From positions 558,001 to 622,000 of the forward strand of contig CAWFVJ010000013.1 of NCBI GenBank assembly GCA_963819175.1: a stretch of DNA of 64,000 nucleotides, given 5' to 3'. The notes beneath the pieces were generated by a model that did no database searches, was not told the DNA's origin, and saw nothing but the letters and a program-made list of their open reading frames with translations. The position numbers and the translations under genes are program-made. Positions 17,488-28,300 of this stretch are shown here, piece after piece (position 1 is the first letter of the stretch; each line of letters begins with the position of its first letter). The DNA comes from CAWBRT01 sp963819175 (lineage in GTDB: Bacteria; Acidobacteriota; Terriglobia; Terriglobales; Acidobacteriaceae).

Positions 17488-18945
17488 TCATAAATTATCT
17501 CCGGAGGCTTCCCAGTAGTACCCCTCTTCACCGTGCTGAGTGACATCCAACCCCTCGAGCTCGTCTTCGGCCGGCACGCGCAACCCGATGACAACGTCGA
17601 CGAACTTCAAAATTGCTATCGTTCCCACCGCCGCGATCGTCCAAGCAATGACGACGCCGATCAACTGATTGAATAACTGATGGAAATTGCCGTCGATCCA
17701 ACCGGAGCCAAGCACGTTGCCCTGGGCATCCTTGAAAACCGGGTTGATGAGTTTGCTGGCAAAGACGCCTGTCAGCAGCGCGCCCAGCGTGCCCCCCGCT
17801 CCGTGAACCCCGAATGCGTCAAGACTGTCGTCGTAACCGAAGACGGCCTTTACCTTTGTGACCATCGCGAAGCAGACCACGCCGGCAAGAAGTCCGATCA
17901 ACAACGCTGGCATAGGACCGACGAAACCAGCAGCTGGCGTAATCGCAACCAAACCCGCGACCGCTCCGCTGATTGCGCCCAGTGCGCTCGGTCTTCCCAT
18001 CACCATCCATTCGGTTGCTCCCCAACCGACGGTGGCCGCTGCCGCTGCAAAATGAGTTGCCACGAAAGCACTGGTGGCGAGACTGCCCGCGGCCAGCGCG
18101 CTCCCGGCATTAAAGCCGAACCAACCGACCCACAGCATGCAGGCGCCAATCAGGCTAAGCACTACGCTGTGCGGAGGCATGGGCACTTGCGGATACCCCA
18201 TACGCTTGCCCAGATACAGGGCCGCAACCAGCGCCGAAACACCGGACGTTATATGTACGACCGTTCCGCCGGCAAAGTCGAGCGTTGGAAAGAGTCCGCC
18301 GAGAGAAGCGTTCAGCAGGCCGCCCTTGCCCCAAACCATGTGAGCCATCGGCGCGTAGACGATGACCGACCACAAGACCATGAACAGCATCATGGCACTG
18401 AACTTCATCCTCTCAGCGAAAGCGCCACTGATGAGCGCGGGAGTAATGATGGCGAACATCAACTGGTAAATCATGTACGTCTGCAACGGAATGGTCGCCG
18501 CGTAGTCGGGATCGGGTTGCGCGCCAACACCGTGCAGAAACACGTGCTGCAAGCCGCCGATGAAGCCATTCCCTGAGCTGAAACACAGGCTGAAGCCTAT
18601 CAGTCCCCAAAGTATCGTGATGACGGCCATCATGCCGAAGCTCTGCATCATGGTGGACAGAACGTTCTTTTTGCGAACCAACCCGCCATAGAACAAAGCC
18701 AAGCCGGGACCGGTCATCATCAGGACCAGCGCCGAACATACCAGCATCCAGCCGTTGTCAGCGGCGCCATGAGCTTCGGCAATCTTCTGCTCCAACTCGG
18801 CAATCCGCTCAGGTGTTACGATGGATTGCGCCGCAGGGGCTGTTTGGGCGCAGAGCCCACAGCCGACCAGAACGACCCCAAAAAGGACGCTCCATCTGCG
18901 AAGATTTCGAATGCGAATGATTGATTTCAGGCTTTGAAGGAACAA
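17488..18945 (-). CDS. amtB: ammonium transporter
   Basis: Amt/Mep/Rh channel with an N-terminal signal segment (WSVLFGVVLVGCGLCA) and eleven membrane helices. The signature GGTVVHITSGVSALVAALYLGKR carries the first of the paired pore histidines, and the second lies in DAFGVHGAGGTLGALLTG. I place the start at TTG 18945 because AGGGAGG ends five bases upstream and the signal peptide follows directly; a TTG at 19017 in the same frame is less supported. It is co-directional with glnB, which would plug the channel in nitrogen sufficiency. The final residues (EGYYWEASGDNL) are a normal cytoplasmic tail. Confidence 0.92.
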   Translation of the reverse strand: MFLQSLKSIIRIRNLRRWSVLFGVVLVGCGLCAQTAPAAQSIVTPERIAELEQKIAEAHGAADNGWMLVCSALVLMMTGPGLALFYGGLVRKKNVLSTMMQSFGMMAVITILWGLIGFSLCFSSGNGFIGGLQHVFLHGVGAQPDPDYAATIPLQTYMIYQLMFAIITPALISGAFAERMKFSAMMLFMVLWSVIVYAPMAHMVWGKGGLLNASLGGLFPTLDFAGGTVVHITSGVSALVAALYLGKRMGYPQVPMPPHSVVLSLIGACMLWVGWFGFNAGSALAAGSLATSAFVATHFAAAAATVGWGATEWMVMGRPSALGAISGAVAGLVAITPAAGFVGPMPALLIGLLAGVVCFAMVTKVKAVFGYDDSLDAFGVHGAGGTLGALLTGVFASKLINPVFKDAQGNVLGSGWIDGNFHQLFNQLIGVVIAWTIAAVGTIAILKFVDVVIGLRVPAEDELEGLDVTQHGEEGYYWEASGDNL

Positions 18946-19062
18946 ACCGGCCCTCCCTATCGGGCGGTAGCTTTGTTCTTTACTTAATACCGGGTATGCT
19001 GCTTCAACGGAAATCAAAAGTCTTTATTGGAGCTATCAAAGTTGTTTATGCGCTCGTCACCC

Positions 19063-19084
19063 TACGCGACAGATATATCGCGTA
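19063..19084. promoter_or_regulatory. 22 bp palindrome in the amtB/aldo-keto reductase divergent region
   Basis: TACGCGA (19063-19069) and TCGCGTA (19078-19084) form a perfect 7+7 inverted repeat around an 8 bp AT-rich centre. It lies 29 bp before the aldo/keto reductase ATG and 118 bp upstream of the chosen amtB start. The dyad suits a dimeric regulator; no sigma-54 -24/-12 pattern was seen on either strand. Confidence 0.4.
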
Positions 19085-19112
19085 AATCACACTAACAGGG
19101 TAAGTTATTCAT

Positions 19113-20081
19113 ATGGACTATCGTGAACTTAAGCACACTGATCTTCGAGTATCGCGCCTCTGTTTCGGCACTATGACCTTCGGCAGGCAGGTTGACCAGG
19201 CGGCGGCTAGCGCCATGGTCGATTGCTGCATCGACGCCGGAATCAATTTCTTCGATACCGCTAATGCCTACGAGCGCGGCAAGTCTGAGATTATGCTCGG
19301 AAATGCCTTGCAGGGCAGGCGAGACAAGCTGATCGTCGCCAGCAAGGTTCAGCACAAGATGGGCGAGGGCGCTGATGAAGGCGGTCTTTCCAAGGCCGCA
19401 ATTTTCCGCGGCATCGAGGATAGCTTGCGGCGATTGCGGATGGACTATCTCGACATCTACTACTTGCACCAACCTGATTACGCCGTGCCTATCGAAGAAA
19501 CCCTCGACGCCATGGATACCCTGGTCCGCCAAGGCAAGATACGGTACGTGGCGATTTCCAATTATGCGGCTTGGCAGGTTGGCCAGATGCACTGCATAGC
19601 GGAGCGGAAGAAGATCCAGGTTCCAAGGATCGCGCAAATGATGTACAACCTGATTGCGCGAGGCCTTGAGCAGGAATTTGTTCCGATGACCAGGGAATTG
19701 GGGGTTTCGATCATCGGTTACAATCCGGTCGCGGCTGGTCTCCTGACCGGCAAACACAGCTCCCAAGCTTTCACTCCCGGAACGCGATTCGACTACAACA
19801 AGCTCTATCAGGAACGCTATTGGCATCCGCAGGATTTTGAAGCAGTCGAAAAACTAAAAAAGATTGCAGCCGGAGCCGGGCGTTCACTCATCAGCCTTTC
19901 CCTGAACTGGCTTCTGCATCACTCCGCAACCGATTGCATCGTTCTCGGCGCTTCGCGCCTGGAACAACTTGCGCAGAACATTCAAGCAAGCGCGGAAGGC
20001 CCGCTACCAGCCGCAACTGTTGAAGCGTGCAACCAGGTATGGAAGGAATTGCGCGGACCGACTCCGATTTATAACCGCTGA
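19113..20081 (+). CDS. aldo/keto reductase
   Basis: An intact 322-residue NADPH-dependent aldo/keto reductase. The catalytic set is visible: NFFDTANAYERGKSEIMLG (Asp, Tyr), VASKVQHKMG (Lys), and MDYLDIYYLHQPD (His). The C-terminal cofactor part ends in IVLGASRLEQLAQNI. It resembles the YajO/Kv-beta-like group and is related to, but distinct from, the broken paralogue at 11122-12106. It is divergent from amtB and followed by a hairpin, so it forms its own transcript. Substrate unknown. Confidence 0.9.
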   Translation: MDYRELKHTDLRVSRLCFGTMTFGRQVDQAAASAMVDCCIDAGINFFDTANAYERGKSEIMLGNALQGRRDKLIVASKVQHKMGEGADEGGLSKAAIFRGIEDSLRRLRMDYLDIYYLHQPDYAVPIEETLDAMDTLVRQGKIRYVAISNYAAWQVGQMHCIAERKKIQVPRIAQMMYNLIARGLEQEFVPMTRELGVSIIGYNPVAAGLLTGKHSSQAFTPGTRFDYNKLYQERYWHPQDFEAVEKLKKIAAGAGRSLISLSLNWLLHHSATDCIVLGASRLEQLAQNIQASAEGPLPAATVEACNQVWKELRGPTPIYNR

Positions 20082-20089
20082 CGAATTGC

Positions 20090-20120
20090 GAGTGGCTGGT
20101 CTCAGAATAATCAGCCACTC
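20090..20120 (+). terminator. hairpin terminator after the aldo/keto reductase
   Basis: Nine-base perfect stem GAGTGGCTG (20090-20098) / CAGCCACTC (20112-20120) with a 13-base loop, followed by TGTTCTTTCCC. It starts nine bases after the stop codon. The rest of the 317 bp gap up to 20398 shows nothing I recognise. Confidence 0.6.
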
Positions 20121-20398
20121 TGTTCTTTCCCAGCTACTCTGCTCTTGGTTGCGCGTCCCGCTTCCCCCACGCCTTAACCTCGCTATCTATGCGCTTAGCA
20201 CTTGGCTGGAAAAGGGCAACCACTGGCACCCTGATGCGCCAAGTATGAACTCGCGCTCATCAGCCGGCAGCTCTGCTCCCCCACCGTGAAAGCCGAGTTC
20301 TGGGCCAACTCTCGCGTTCTATTTGGGCATCCAGCTGTGAACGACAGCTTTGCCCACAGTGGCTGCTGAAGTGCATGCAGTTCTTGCGAGGGGGTTCC

Positions 20399-22735
20399 AT
20401 GTCCGGGTTCGGAAGCATCTGCAAACAGCGATTGATTTTGTGGCTATTGATGCTGGTGGCAATATTTTGTGTCCCTGTATCCGCGCTGGCTGCCGGGGTG
20501 ATCACGGTGATTACGCCGACGAACGGGGCCACCGTAACCGTTCCGTTTGAAGTGCACTTCACCTACAATGCCTCGTCCACGTATACCAAGCTCTGGATCG
20601 ACGGCGTCACTATTGTCTCCGACCACAATTCTGTCAATAACCTGAGCACCTTCGATTACACGGTCACCTCTCTCGCCGTGGGAAAGCACGTCCTGGCTTT
20701 GCAGGCGCACGATACCAGTAGCGATACCACAATCACCACGGACGTAACGATAACGGTTTCTTCCACCCCAACCGTGAGCGTGACCCCGTCGTCACAGACA
20801 ATGCTGGAAGGCACCTCGTTCACTTTCACCTCGAACGTCTCTGCCAATTGGTCCGTGTCAGGGGGAGCTGACGGCACTATCCCGACTTGCAGTGCCGCCG
20901 CCACTTCGTGCGTCTTTGTGGCTAACGCTTCGCCTGGAACGGCGACGCTTACTGCTACTGCCACCGACGGTTCGGGTTCGGCTTCGGCTAGTATTACGGT
21001 CGGTCCATTGTCAGTTACTCCATCAACCGCGACTACGGTCGTGAACCAGACGCAGCAATTCACGGCCAATGCGCCGGTTGACTGGACAGCGACATGCGGA
21101 ACCTTCCCGGCTGAGTGCGCGACCACCGCTACGATATCGTGCGTTTTTACTGCTCCCAGTTCAGTCCCACAGAGCCCGGGAACCTGCACCATTACCGCGA
21201 CCTATACAGGCGGAATCAAAGCCGAGGCAGTTGATACGATTTCAGCGGCGCCACCTCCGAGCAAACTCAACTACACCACGTGGAAGTACGACAACGGGCG
21301 CACCGGATTAAACCCAAACGAAAAAACGTTGACCCCTTCGAATGTGAACTCGAAAAGTTTCGGTTTGAAATTTACCGACACAGTGGATGGCCAGGTATAT
21401 GCCCAACCGCTGTACTTGTCGAACGTGACCATCAATAGTGCCATGCATAACGTCGTCTATGTCGCAACTGAGCACGACACGGTGTACGCCTTCGACGCCG
21501 ATGCGGCGGGCTCGCCTCTGTGGAAGAAATCGCTGATCTTGAATGGCGGCTCGTCAGTACCGGCAGGCAACGTGCAGAGCACGATATCTACCGAAGTGGG
21601 AATCACCGGAACCCCGGTCATCGACATCAGTGCAGGCGTAAACAATGGCGTACTCTATGTGGTTGCGCAAACGCTGGAGGGCGGCAACTACATTACGCGC
21701 CTGCACGGCCTGGATGTAACCACTGGCGATGAGGTATCCAACAGCCCGGTTGTTGTTTCCGGAACCTACCAGGGAACGACCTTCTCTGCCAAAGCACACT
21801 TGAACAGGCCGGCGCTCTTGCTGTCGAACGGCAACGTGTATCTCGCCTTTGGCCCCAGTGACGGCGATCGTCCTGGCGTGAATATTTCCTGGCACGGCTG
21901 GCTATTCGGATACAACGCGACCACGTTTAAACAAGTGGGTATCTGGTGCTCGACGCCGGTCAACGATGGCAAGGGTGGTATTTGGGGAGGAGGGGGCGGC
22001 ATCGCCGCGGATTCCGCAGGGAACATTTATGCCGCGACGGGAAACGGCAACTGGAATGGCACGTCGCAGTTCTCCATGAGCTGGGTAAAGTTCGATCAAA
22101 ACGTGAGCCTCCAGGACTTCTGGACGCCCTTCAATGAATCTAGCTTGTCAAACGGTGATTCGGACCTGGGCTCGGGAGGTATTCTGGTTGTTCCCGACGG
22201 AGCTTCGAGTCAATTTCCGCGCGAGCTGATTGGCTGCGGCAAACCGGCCCCGATCTACGTGGTGGATCGCGATAACATGGGCGGACACATGTCGGGTTCC
22301 GATAGTCAGATTATCCAGTCGCTCTCCAATGTGGTCGGTGGTGGCAGCGGAAGTCACTCCGCTGACCACTGCTTTTCAACGCCTGCCTATTGGAACGGCA
22401 ATCTGTACTTCGTGGGAAATGCCGACGTGATGAAGATGTTCAAGCTTAATTCTTCCACAGGGAAACTGGCGACAACGGCCAGTTCCAAGGGCACCTACAC
22501 TTATTCCTTTCCCGGGGGCCAGCCGGTCGTTTCCGCTAATGGTTCCAGCAGCGGTGTTGTTTGGGCGCTCGATTACACGTCCTATGACCTGCATGCTTAC
22601 GACGCTACCAACCTTTCGAAAGAGCTGTACCGAAGTTCGTCTGTGGGGACAATGAAGTGGACGGTTCCGACCGTGGTCAATGGCAAGGTATATGTTGGTT
22701 CGAAAGGTAAGCTGTCGGTCTTCGGACTTTTCTGA
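20399..22735 (+). CDS. secreted Ig-like / PQQ-type beta-propeller protein
   Basis: A 778-residue exported protein. A signal peptide (LILWLLMLVAIFCVPVSALA) leads into a bacterial Ig-like domain (VITVITPTNGATVTVPFEV) and two more Thr/Ser-rich Ig-like stretches up to about residue 285. The C-terminal 480 residues form a WD/PQQ-like propeller with repeats such as VYVATEHDTVYAFDADAAGS and YAATGNGNWNGTSQFSMSW. Codon choice and length are typical of large acidobacterial surface or periplasmic proteins of unknown role. PQQ-dehydrogenase active-site residues are not evident, so it is probably a binding or structural protein. ATG 20399 follows GAGGGGG. It forms a single-gene unit. Confidence 0.75.
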   Translation: MSGFGSICKQRLILWLLMLVAIFCVPVSALAAGVITVITPTNGATVTVPFEVHFTYNASSTYTKLWIDGVTIVSDHNSVNNLSTFDYTVTSLAVGKHVLALQAHDTSSDTTITTDVTITVSSTPTVSVTPSSQTMLEGTSFTFTSNVSANWSVSGGADGTIPTCSAAATSCVFVANASPGTATLTATATDGSGSASASITVGPLSVTPSTATTVVNQTQQFTANAPVDWTATCGTFPAECATTATISCVFTAPSSVPQSPGTCTITATYTGGIKAEAVDTISAAPPPSKLNYTTWKYDNGRTGLNPNEKTLTPSNVNSKSFGLKFTDTVDGQVYAQPLYLSNVTINSAMHNVVYVATEHDTVYAFDADAAGSPLWKKSLILNGGSSVPAGNVQSTISTEVGITGTPVIDISAGVNNGVLYVVAQTLEGGNYITRLHGLDVTTGDEVSNSPVVVSGTYQGTTFSAKAHLNRPALLLSNGNVYLAFGPSDGDRPGVNISWHGWLFGYNATTFKQVGIWCSTPVNDGKGGIWGGGGGIAADSAGNIYAATGNGNWNGTSQFSMSWVKFDQNVSLQDFWTPFNESSLSNGDSDLGSGGILVVPDGASSQFPRELIGCGKPAPIYVVDRDNMGGHMSGSDSQIIQSLSNVVGGGSGSHSADHCFSTPAYWNGNLYFVGNADVMKMFKLNSSTGKLATTASSKGTYTYSFPGGQPVVSANGSSSGVVWALDYTSYDLHAYDATNLSKELYRSSSVGTMKWTVPTVVNGKVYVGSKGKLSVFGLF

Positions 22736-22783
22736 AGCCCGGAAGAACTGTTCGCTACCGGTTAAGCGCGCATTTGTACCAGC

Positions 22784-22817
22784 AATCGCCATCAAGGGTT
22801 AGGCCTGGATGGCGATT
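22784..22817. terminator. hairpin between the propeller gene and proC
   Basis: Perfect 10 bp stem AATCGCCATC (22784-22793) / GATGGCGATT (22808-22817) with a 14-base loop, 49 bp after the propeller stop. It lacks a U-run, so termination may be factor-assisted or the hairpin may protect the transcript end. Confidence 0.45.
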
Positions 22818-22991
22818 CTGCTTGCCGCGCTGAGTGAGTGAGCCAGCACATTGGCTGCCAGCATATTGACCGTGATTCGCGCGTCTTTCCGTTTGGCATT
22901 AGAATTAGTAGTCAATAGCAGACTGCTGAAGACAGGTCCGATCTGATGTGAGCACATACAGTCGCGGACCTTGGCACGAAGGAGAACAAGA

Positions 22992-23840
22992 TTGAGCAAG
23001 ATTGCGTCCACTGAGATCTCCAGCCAATTGCGCGATAAGACCATCGCGGTGCTCGGCGCCGGCAAGATGGGAAGCCTGATTCTGCGCTCGCTGTTGAACA
23101 GCGGTGTCGTGGAACGCAGTCATTTGCGGGGCTCGGTGAAGCACAACGAGCACGCACAAGAGTTGCGTGAGAGCCTGCAGATCAGCGTCGGTACGTCGAA
23201 CCTCGAGGCGGCGCGCAATGCCGATGTCGTGATCCTGTGTGTCAAGCCTTCCGGCGTCTCGAAGGTAGCGGAGGCCATTCGCCAGGTGCTGTCTCCCAAC
23301 GTGCTGGTGATCTCGATTGCAACCGGCGTTACCACCGAGGGCATTGAATCCGTGCTCGATCCCGGCGTGCCTGTCATTCGCGCAATGCCTAACACGGCCT
23401 GCCGGATCGCCTGCGGCATGACGGCACTGTGCGCTGGCAAGTGCTGCCGGGAATCGCACATGGCGATTGCGGAAACCATCTTCTCGCTCATGGGAAAAAC
23501 CGCCGAAGTGGACGAGATTCACATGGACGCCGTGACCGGACTTTCCGCCAGTGGTCCGGCATTCATCTATATCGTGCTTGAGGCGCTTGCCGAGGGTGGC
23601 GTCCGCGTCGGACTGCCGCGCGAGGTGGCAACCAATTTCGCGGCGAACGCCGCGCTCGGCGCAGCCTCGATGGTGTTGACTACGGGCGAGCATCCCGCCG
23701 TGCTGAAGGATGAAGTGACCACGCCGGGGGGCTGCACAATCGATGGCATCCTGGAGTTGGAGGAAGGCAACATTCGCGCCACGCTCATCAAGGCCATTAC
23801 GACGACCACGCGAAAAGCGAGCCAATTGGCGAGGTCGTGA
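22992..23840 (+). CDS. proC: pyrroline-5-carboxylate reductase
   Basis: A 282-residue ProC, last enzyme of proline synthesis, reducing P5C with NAD(P)H. The Rossmann motif is IAVLGAGKMGSLILRSLL; VILCVKPSGVSKV and PVIRAMPNTACRIACGMTAL follow. The C-terminal signature is LKDEVTTPGGCTIDGILELE, matching the P5CR pattern with GG-TI. The start is a TTG at 22992, set by GGAG at 22981-22984; no ATG is available in the right place. It stands alone between a hairpin and the convergent gltD. Confidence 0.93.
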   Translation: MSKIASTEISSQLRDKTIAVLGAGKMGSLILRSLLNSGVVERSHLRGSVKHNEHAQELRESLQISVGTSNLEAARNADVVILCVKPSGVSKVAEAIRQVLSPNVLVISIATGVTTEGIESVLDPGVPVIRAMPNTACRIACGMTALCAGKCCRESHMAIAETIFSLMGKTAEVDEIHMDAVTGLSASGPAFIYIVLEALAEGGVRVGLPREVATNFAANAALGAASMVLTTGEHPAVLKDEVTTPGGCTIDGILELEEGNIRATLIKAITTTTRKASQLARS

Positions 23841-23886
23841 CGGCCGCAAATATGCAGACGCAGGCTGTTCTTGTTTTGTCTCCACT

Positions 23887-25329
23887 CTATTGCGGCTCGA
23901 CCACGCCTTTCATGCGTTCGATCTCTGCCTTGAGGAATGCGTCGACTCCCTTCGCCGCCGCCCGGCCCTCAGCGATAGCCCAGACAATCAGCGACTGTCC
24001 TCTTCGCATGTCCCCCGCGGCGAAAACGCAGGGAACCGATGTCATGGCATTCGCGTCCGTGGCTACATTGCCGCGGGAATCCAGAACCACGCCTAGTTGC
24101 TCGAGCATTCCGTTGCGCACAGGCCCCGTGAATCCCATTGCCAACAGGACTATATCCGCCTCGATCGTGAACTCTGTTCCGGGCAGCGGCTCGAACTTCG
24201 GTGCAGGTCCCACGCGCACCGCATGCAGGAGCTTCACATTCCCGTGCTCATCGCCCGTGAATTTCGTGGTTGCGATTCCCCAGTCGCGAACCCCGCCTTC
24301 CTCATGCGAGCTCTCGGTGCGCAACTGCAAAGGCCACAGCGGCCAGGGAGTGCTCGGCGAGCGCGAATCCGGCGGTTTGGGAAGCAACTCGAGTTGCAGC
24401 ACGGAAAGCGCCTTCTGACGATGCGCAGTGCCGACACAATCGGCGCCGGTGTCGCCTCCGCCGATCACCACGACGCGTTTGCCGCAGGCCGTTATGTCCT
24501 GCGCTTCCGTGAGAGGCAAGCCATCGCAACGCCGGTTTTGCGGGAGCAAAAAATCAATCGCATAGTGAATGCCCTTGAGTTCCCGCCCGGGAATCGGCAG
24601 ATCCCGAGGCTGTTCGGAGCCGCCGGCAAGCACCGCAACGTCATATTCCTTGCGCAAGGCTTGGATGAGGATGTCCTTGCCGATATGGGCGTTGGTTACG
24701 AACTCGACGCCCTCCTTCGTCATCTGATCCAACCGCCGGTCGATGAGGTGCTTCTCCATTTTGAAGTGCGGAATGCCGTAACGCAGCAAGCCGCCGATGC
24801 GGTCGGCCTTTTCAAAAACCGTCACCCCATGCCCCGCGCGCCGCAACTGTTGAGCGGCTGCCAATCCGGCAGGCCCGGAGCCAATCACGCAGACACGTTT
24901 GCCGGATTCCCTCGGTGGTGGCTCGGGAACGATCCAACCCTCCTCGAAGCCGCGCTCGACAATTGACTTTTCAATTTGCCGGATCGTGACCGGAGGCTCG
25001 TTGATGCCGAGAACACAGGCGGTTTCGCAAGGAGCCGGACAAAGTCTGCCGGTGAACTCCGGGAAATTGTTCGTCGAGTGCAACTGGCGCACCGCCGCCT
25101 TCCAGCGGCCGTGATACACCATGTCATTCCAGTCGGGGATGATGTTGTTCAGCGGACATCCGGTGTGACAGAACGGCACGCCGCAGTCCATGCAGCGCGC
25201 CCCCTGCTGGCGCAGCTTCTCTTCCGGAAACTCGTTATATATCTCGAACCAATCGTTGACGCGTTCTGGCACTGGACGGCGCAAGGGCAGTTCACGTCCA
25301 TATTCAATGAAACCGGTGACCTTACCCAT
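23887..25329 (-). CDS. gltD: glutamate synthase (NADPH) small subunit
   Basis: A 480-residue GltD, which takes electrons from NADPH through FAD to the large subunit. The N-terminal adrenodoxin-reductase-type Fe-S region has CMDCGVPFCHTGCP and CPAPCETACVLG. The FAD fold is VCVIGSGPAGLAAAQQLRRA, the NADPH fold VVVIGGGDTGADCVGTAHRQ, and the C-terminal FAD motif is VFAAGDMRRGQSLIVWAI. Its ATG overlaps the gltB stop by 8 bp, so the subunits are translationally coupled. The same fold family gives DsrL at 49292-50953. Confidence 0.95.
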   Translation of the reverse strand: MGKVTGFIEYGRELPLRRPVPERVNDWFEIYNEFPEEKLRQQGARCMDCGVPFCHTGCPLNNIIPDWNDMVYHGRWKAAVRQLHSTNNFPEFTGRLCPAPCETACVLGINEPPVTIRQIEKSIVERGFEEGWIVPEPPPRESGKRVCVIGSGPAGLAAAQQLRRAGHGVTVFEKADRIGGLLRYGIPHFKMEKHLIDRRLDQMTKEGVEFVTNAHIGKDILIQALRKEYDVAVLAGGSEQPRDLPIPGRELKGIHYAIDFLLPQNRRCDGLPLTEAQDITACGKRVVVIGGGDTGADCVGTAHRQKALSVLQLELLPKPPDSRSPSTPWPLWPLQLRTESSHEEGGVRDWGIATTKFTGDEHGNVKLLHAVRVGPAPKFEPLPGTEFTIEADIVLLAMGFTGPVRNGMLEQLGVVLDSRGNVATDANAMTSVPCVFAAGDMRRGQSLIVWAIAEGRAAAKGVDAFLKAEIERMKGVVEPQ

Positions 25330-28300
25330 GCTTAACCTGCTTCTCGTCCGAGTAAACTACGGTGCTCTGCAATTTCTGCATGCGCTCAAGACGTGGAACA
25401 CCAAGCACCCGCTTATACTCGTGCGGGAATACCTTGATGAATTGCGGCAACGTATCCGCCCAATGCTCGAGAATCCATTGTGCCCGCGGGCTCTCGGTTG
25501 CGATCAGATGGCGGTCGATGGCATTGCGCAGCAGTTCAATATCGCGCTCGTCAATCACCCCTTCAAGATCGACGCCCGCCAAATTGCAGCGCTCCTGCTC
25601 GAAGTCGCCGTCCTCGTCGAAGACGTAAGCCAATCCCCCTGACATGCCGGCCGCGAAGTTGCGACCGCACTTGCCAAGGACGAATACTTGTCCGTTGGTC
25701 ATGTATTCGCAGCCGTGATCTCCCACGCCTTCGACGACGGCCAACGCACCGGAATTGCGTACGGCGAAGCGTTCGCCGGCAACTCCGTTGAAGTAGGCTT
25801 CCCCACTGGTGGCTCCGTAAAGGGCCACGTTTCCAATCACAATGTTCTGCTCCGGCGCGAAGGTGGAACTGCGCGGCGGATAGACAATCAGTTTTCCGCC
25901 GGATAGCCCCTTGCCCACATAATCGTTGGCATCGCCTTCCAGCGTAAGCGTCACGCCCTTGGCAAGAAAAGCGCCGAAGCTCTGTCCGGCTGAGCCGGTA
26001 AACTCGCATGAGATGGTGTCGTCGGGCAGCCCCTTGGAACCATATCGGCGCGCAATTTCGCCGCTCAGCATAGCGCCTACAGTCCGGTCCACGTTACGGA
26101 TCGGAAGCTTTACCTGGATCGGCGTGAGCGTCTCCAGCGCCGGCTGCACGCATTCGATCAGCTTGTGATCGAGAGCCTTCTCCAGTCCATGATCCTGCGC
26201 CTGCACGCGACGCCGTGCCACATTCGATTTCTTTGGCGGATCGTAGAAAATGTTCGAGAAGTCCAAGCCCCTGGCCTTCCAATGCGCCATTGCCGGTTTC
26301 ATCTCCAGCATATCGACCCGGCCGACCATCTCGTCCACGGTCCGGAAGCCAAGTTGGGCCATATACTCGCGCACCTGGCCGGCGACGAAGAAGAAAAAGT
26401 TGATCACGTTCTCGGGCTGTCCACGGAATTTGGCGCGCAGCTTCGGGTCCTGAGTCGCAATCCCGACGGGACAGGTATTCAAATGGCACTTGCGCATCAT
26501 GACGCAGCCCATCGTGATCAGCGGCGCGGTGGCAAAACCGTATTCTTCGGCTCCAAGCAAAGCGGCAATCACCACATCGCGGCCCGTCTGGAGTTTCCCG
26601 TCGGTCTGCACCCTTATGCGGCCACGCAGGTCATTCATCACCAGCACCTGCTGCGTTTCAGCCAACCCAAGCTCCCACGGAATGCCCGCATGCTTGATCG
26701 AGCTGAGCGGCGACGCGCCGGTTCCACCGTTGTCTCCGCTGATGAGCACAACATCCGCATGCGCCTTAGCCACGCCGGCGGCAACGGTTCCGACTCCGAC
26801 TTCAGCAACCAGTTTCACGGAGATGCGTGCCCGAGGATTGGCGTTCTTCAGGTCGTAGATGAGCTGCGCAAGATCCTCAATCGAGTAGATGTCATGGTGA
26901 GGCGGCGGAGAAATCAAGCCTACGCCGGGAATCGAGTGCCGCACCCGAGCGATCTCGTCGTTCACCTTGTGCCCAGGTAATTGTCCACCCTCTCCGGGCT
27001 TGGCGCCTTGTGCCATTTTGATTTGCAACTCGTCGGCGTTAACCAGGTAATGGACGGTTACGCCGAAGCGCCCGGACGCCACCTGCTTAATGGCGCTACG
27101 CCGGCAATCCCCATTCGCATCGGGCCGGAAGCGGCCCTCTTCTTCGCCACCTTCGCCGGTGTTGGACTTCCCGCCGATACGGTTCATGGCGACGGCGAGG
27201 GTTTCGTGAGCTTCCTTGCTGATGGAGCCAAACGACATCGCACCGGTCGTGAAGCGCTTTACGATCTCACTGGCTGGCTCCACCTCTTCCAGCGGGGCCG
27301 GGTCCTCGCTCTTCCTGATGCCGATCAGTCCGCGCAGTGTACAGAGTTGGCGGCTTTGATCGTCGACAAGGTCCGTGTACTCCTTAAAGGTCTTGGGGTT
27401 TCCCTCTCGAACCGCATGTTGCAGCTTGGAGATGGTCAGCGGATTAAGGATGTGGTGCTCGCCGTCGACGCGATACTGGTAGCTGCCTCCGACTCTCAAC
27501 TCCGGCTCGAAGCTGCCGACCGGGCGAAAAGCGTGTTCGTGCTTCATCTGAGCTTCGCGCGCAAGCACTTCCAGCCCAACCCCTTCTATTCGCGAGGCGG
27601 TCCCGGTGAAGTATTTCGCGATGAGCCCCCGGTTGAGCCCGATGGCCTCAAACACCTGCGCGCCGCGATAGCTCTGCAGCGTGGAGATTCCCATCTTCGA
27701 ACCGGTTTTGAGCAGGCCTTTGTCGATGGCCTTGATGTAATTGTGAAGCGCGGTATCCGCGTTCATGCCCTCGGGCAAATCGCGCCGCAGCTCCAGATCT
27801 TCCAATGTCTCTATGACCAGATAGGGGTTCACGGCGCTTGCGCCATACCCAATCAGCAGCGCAAAGTGCATGACCTCGCGCGGCTCGCCCGACTCGATAA
27901 TCAACGCCACCTGCGTCCGCAGCTTCTCGCGGATAAGGTGGTTGTGGACAGCGGTCAGTGCAAGCAGGGACGGAATGGGAGCATACTCCTCGTCGGTCCC
28001 GCGGTCGGAGAGGACGATCAGGCTGTAGCCGGACTTGATGGCCAGCGTGGCCCGACGACAAAGACCGTCGAGCGAATTCCGTAGCCCCTCTTCGCCTCTG
28101 TGCACCGGAAACAATGTCGGCAGAGTTGTCGCCAGCAGATCACCCTGCGAAAGCCGCCGCAGCTTCTCGAGGTCACGGTTGGTGAGAATCGGATGCGGCA
28201 AGGCCAGCGTATGGCATTGCTTCGGGGTCTCCTCCAGGATATTGCTCTCACAGCCGATGAAGCTGATGAGCGACATCACCATATCTTCACGAATAGCGTC

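Noticed and set aside
22905..23885. Minus-strand frame opposite proC
   Set aside because: ProC has an intact Rossmann fold and signature on the plus strand; the opposite frame has none.
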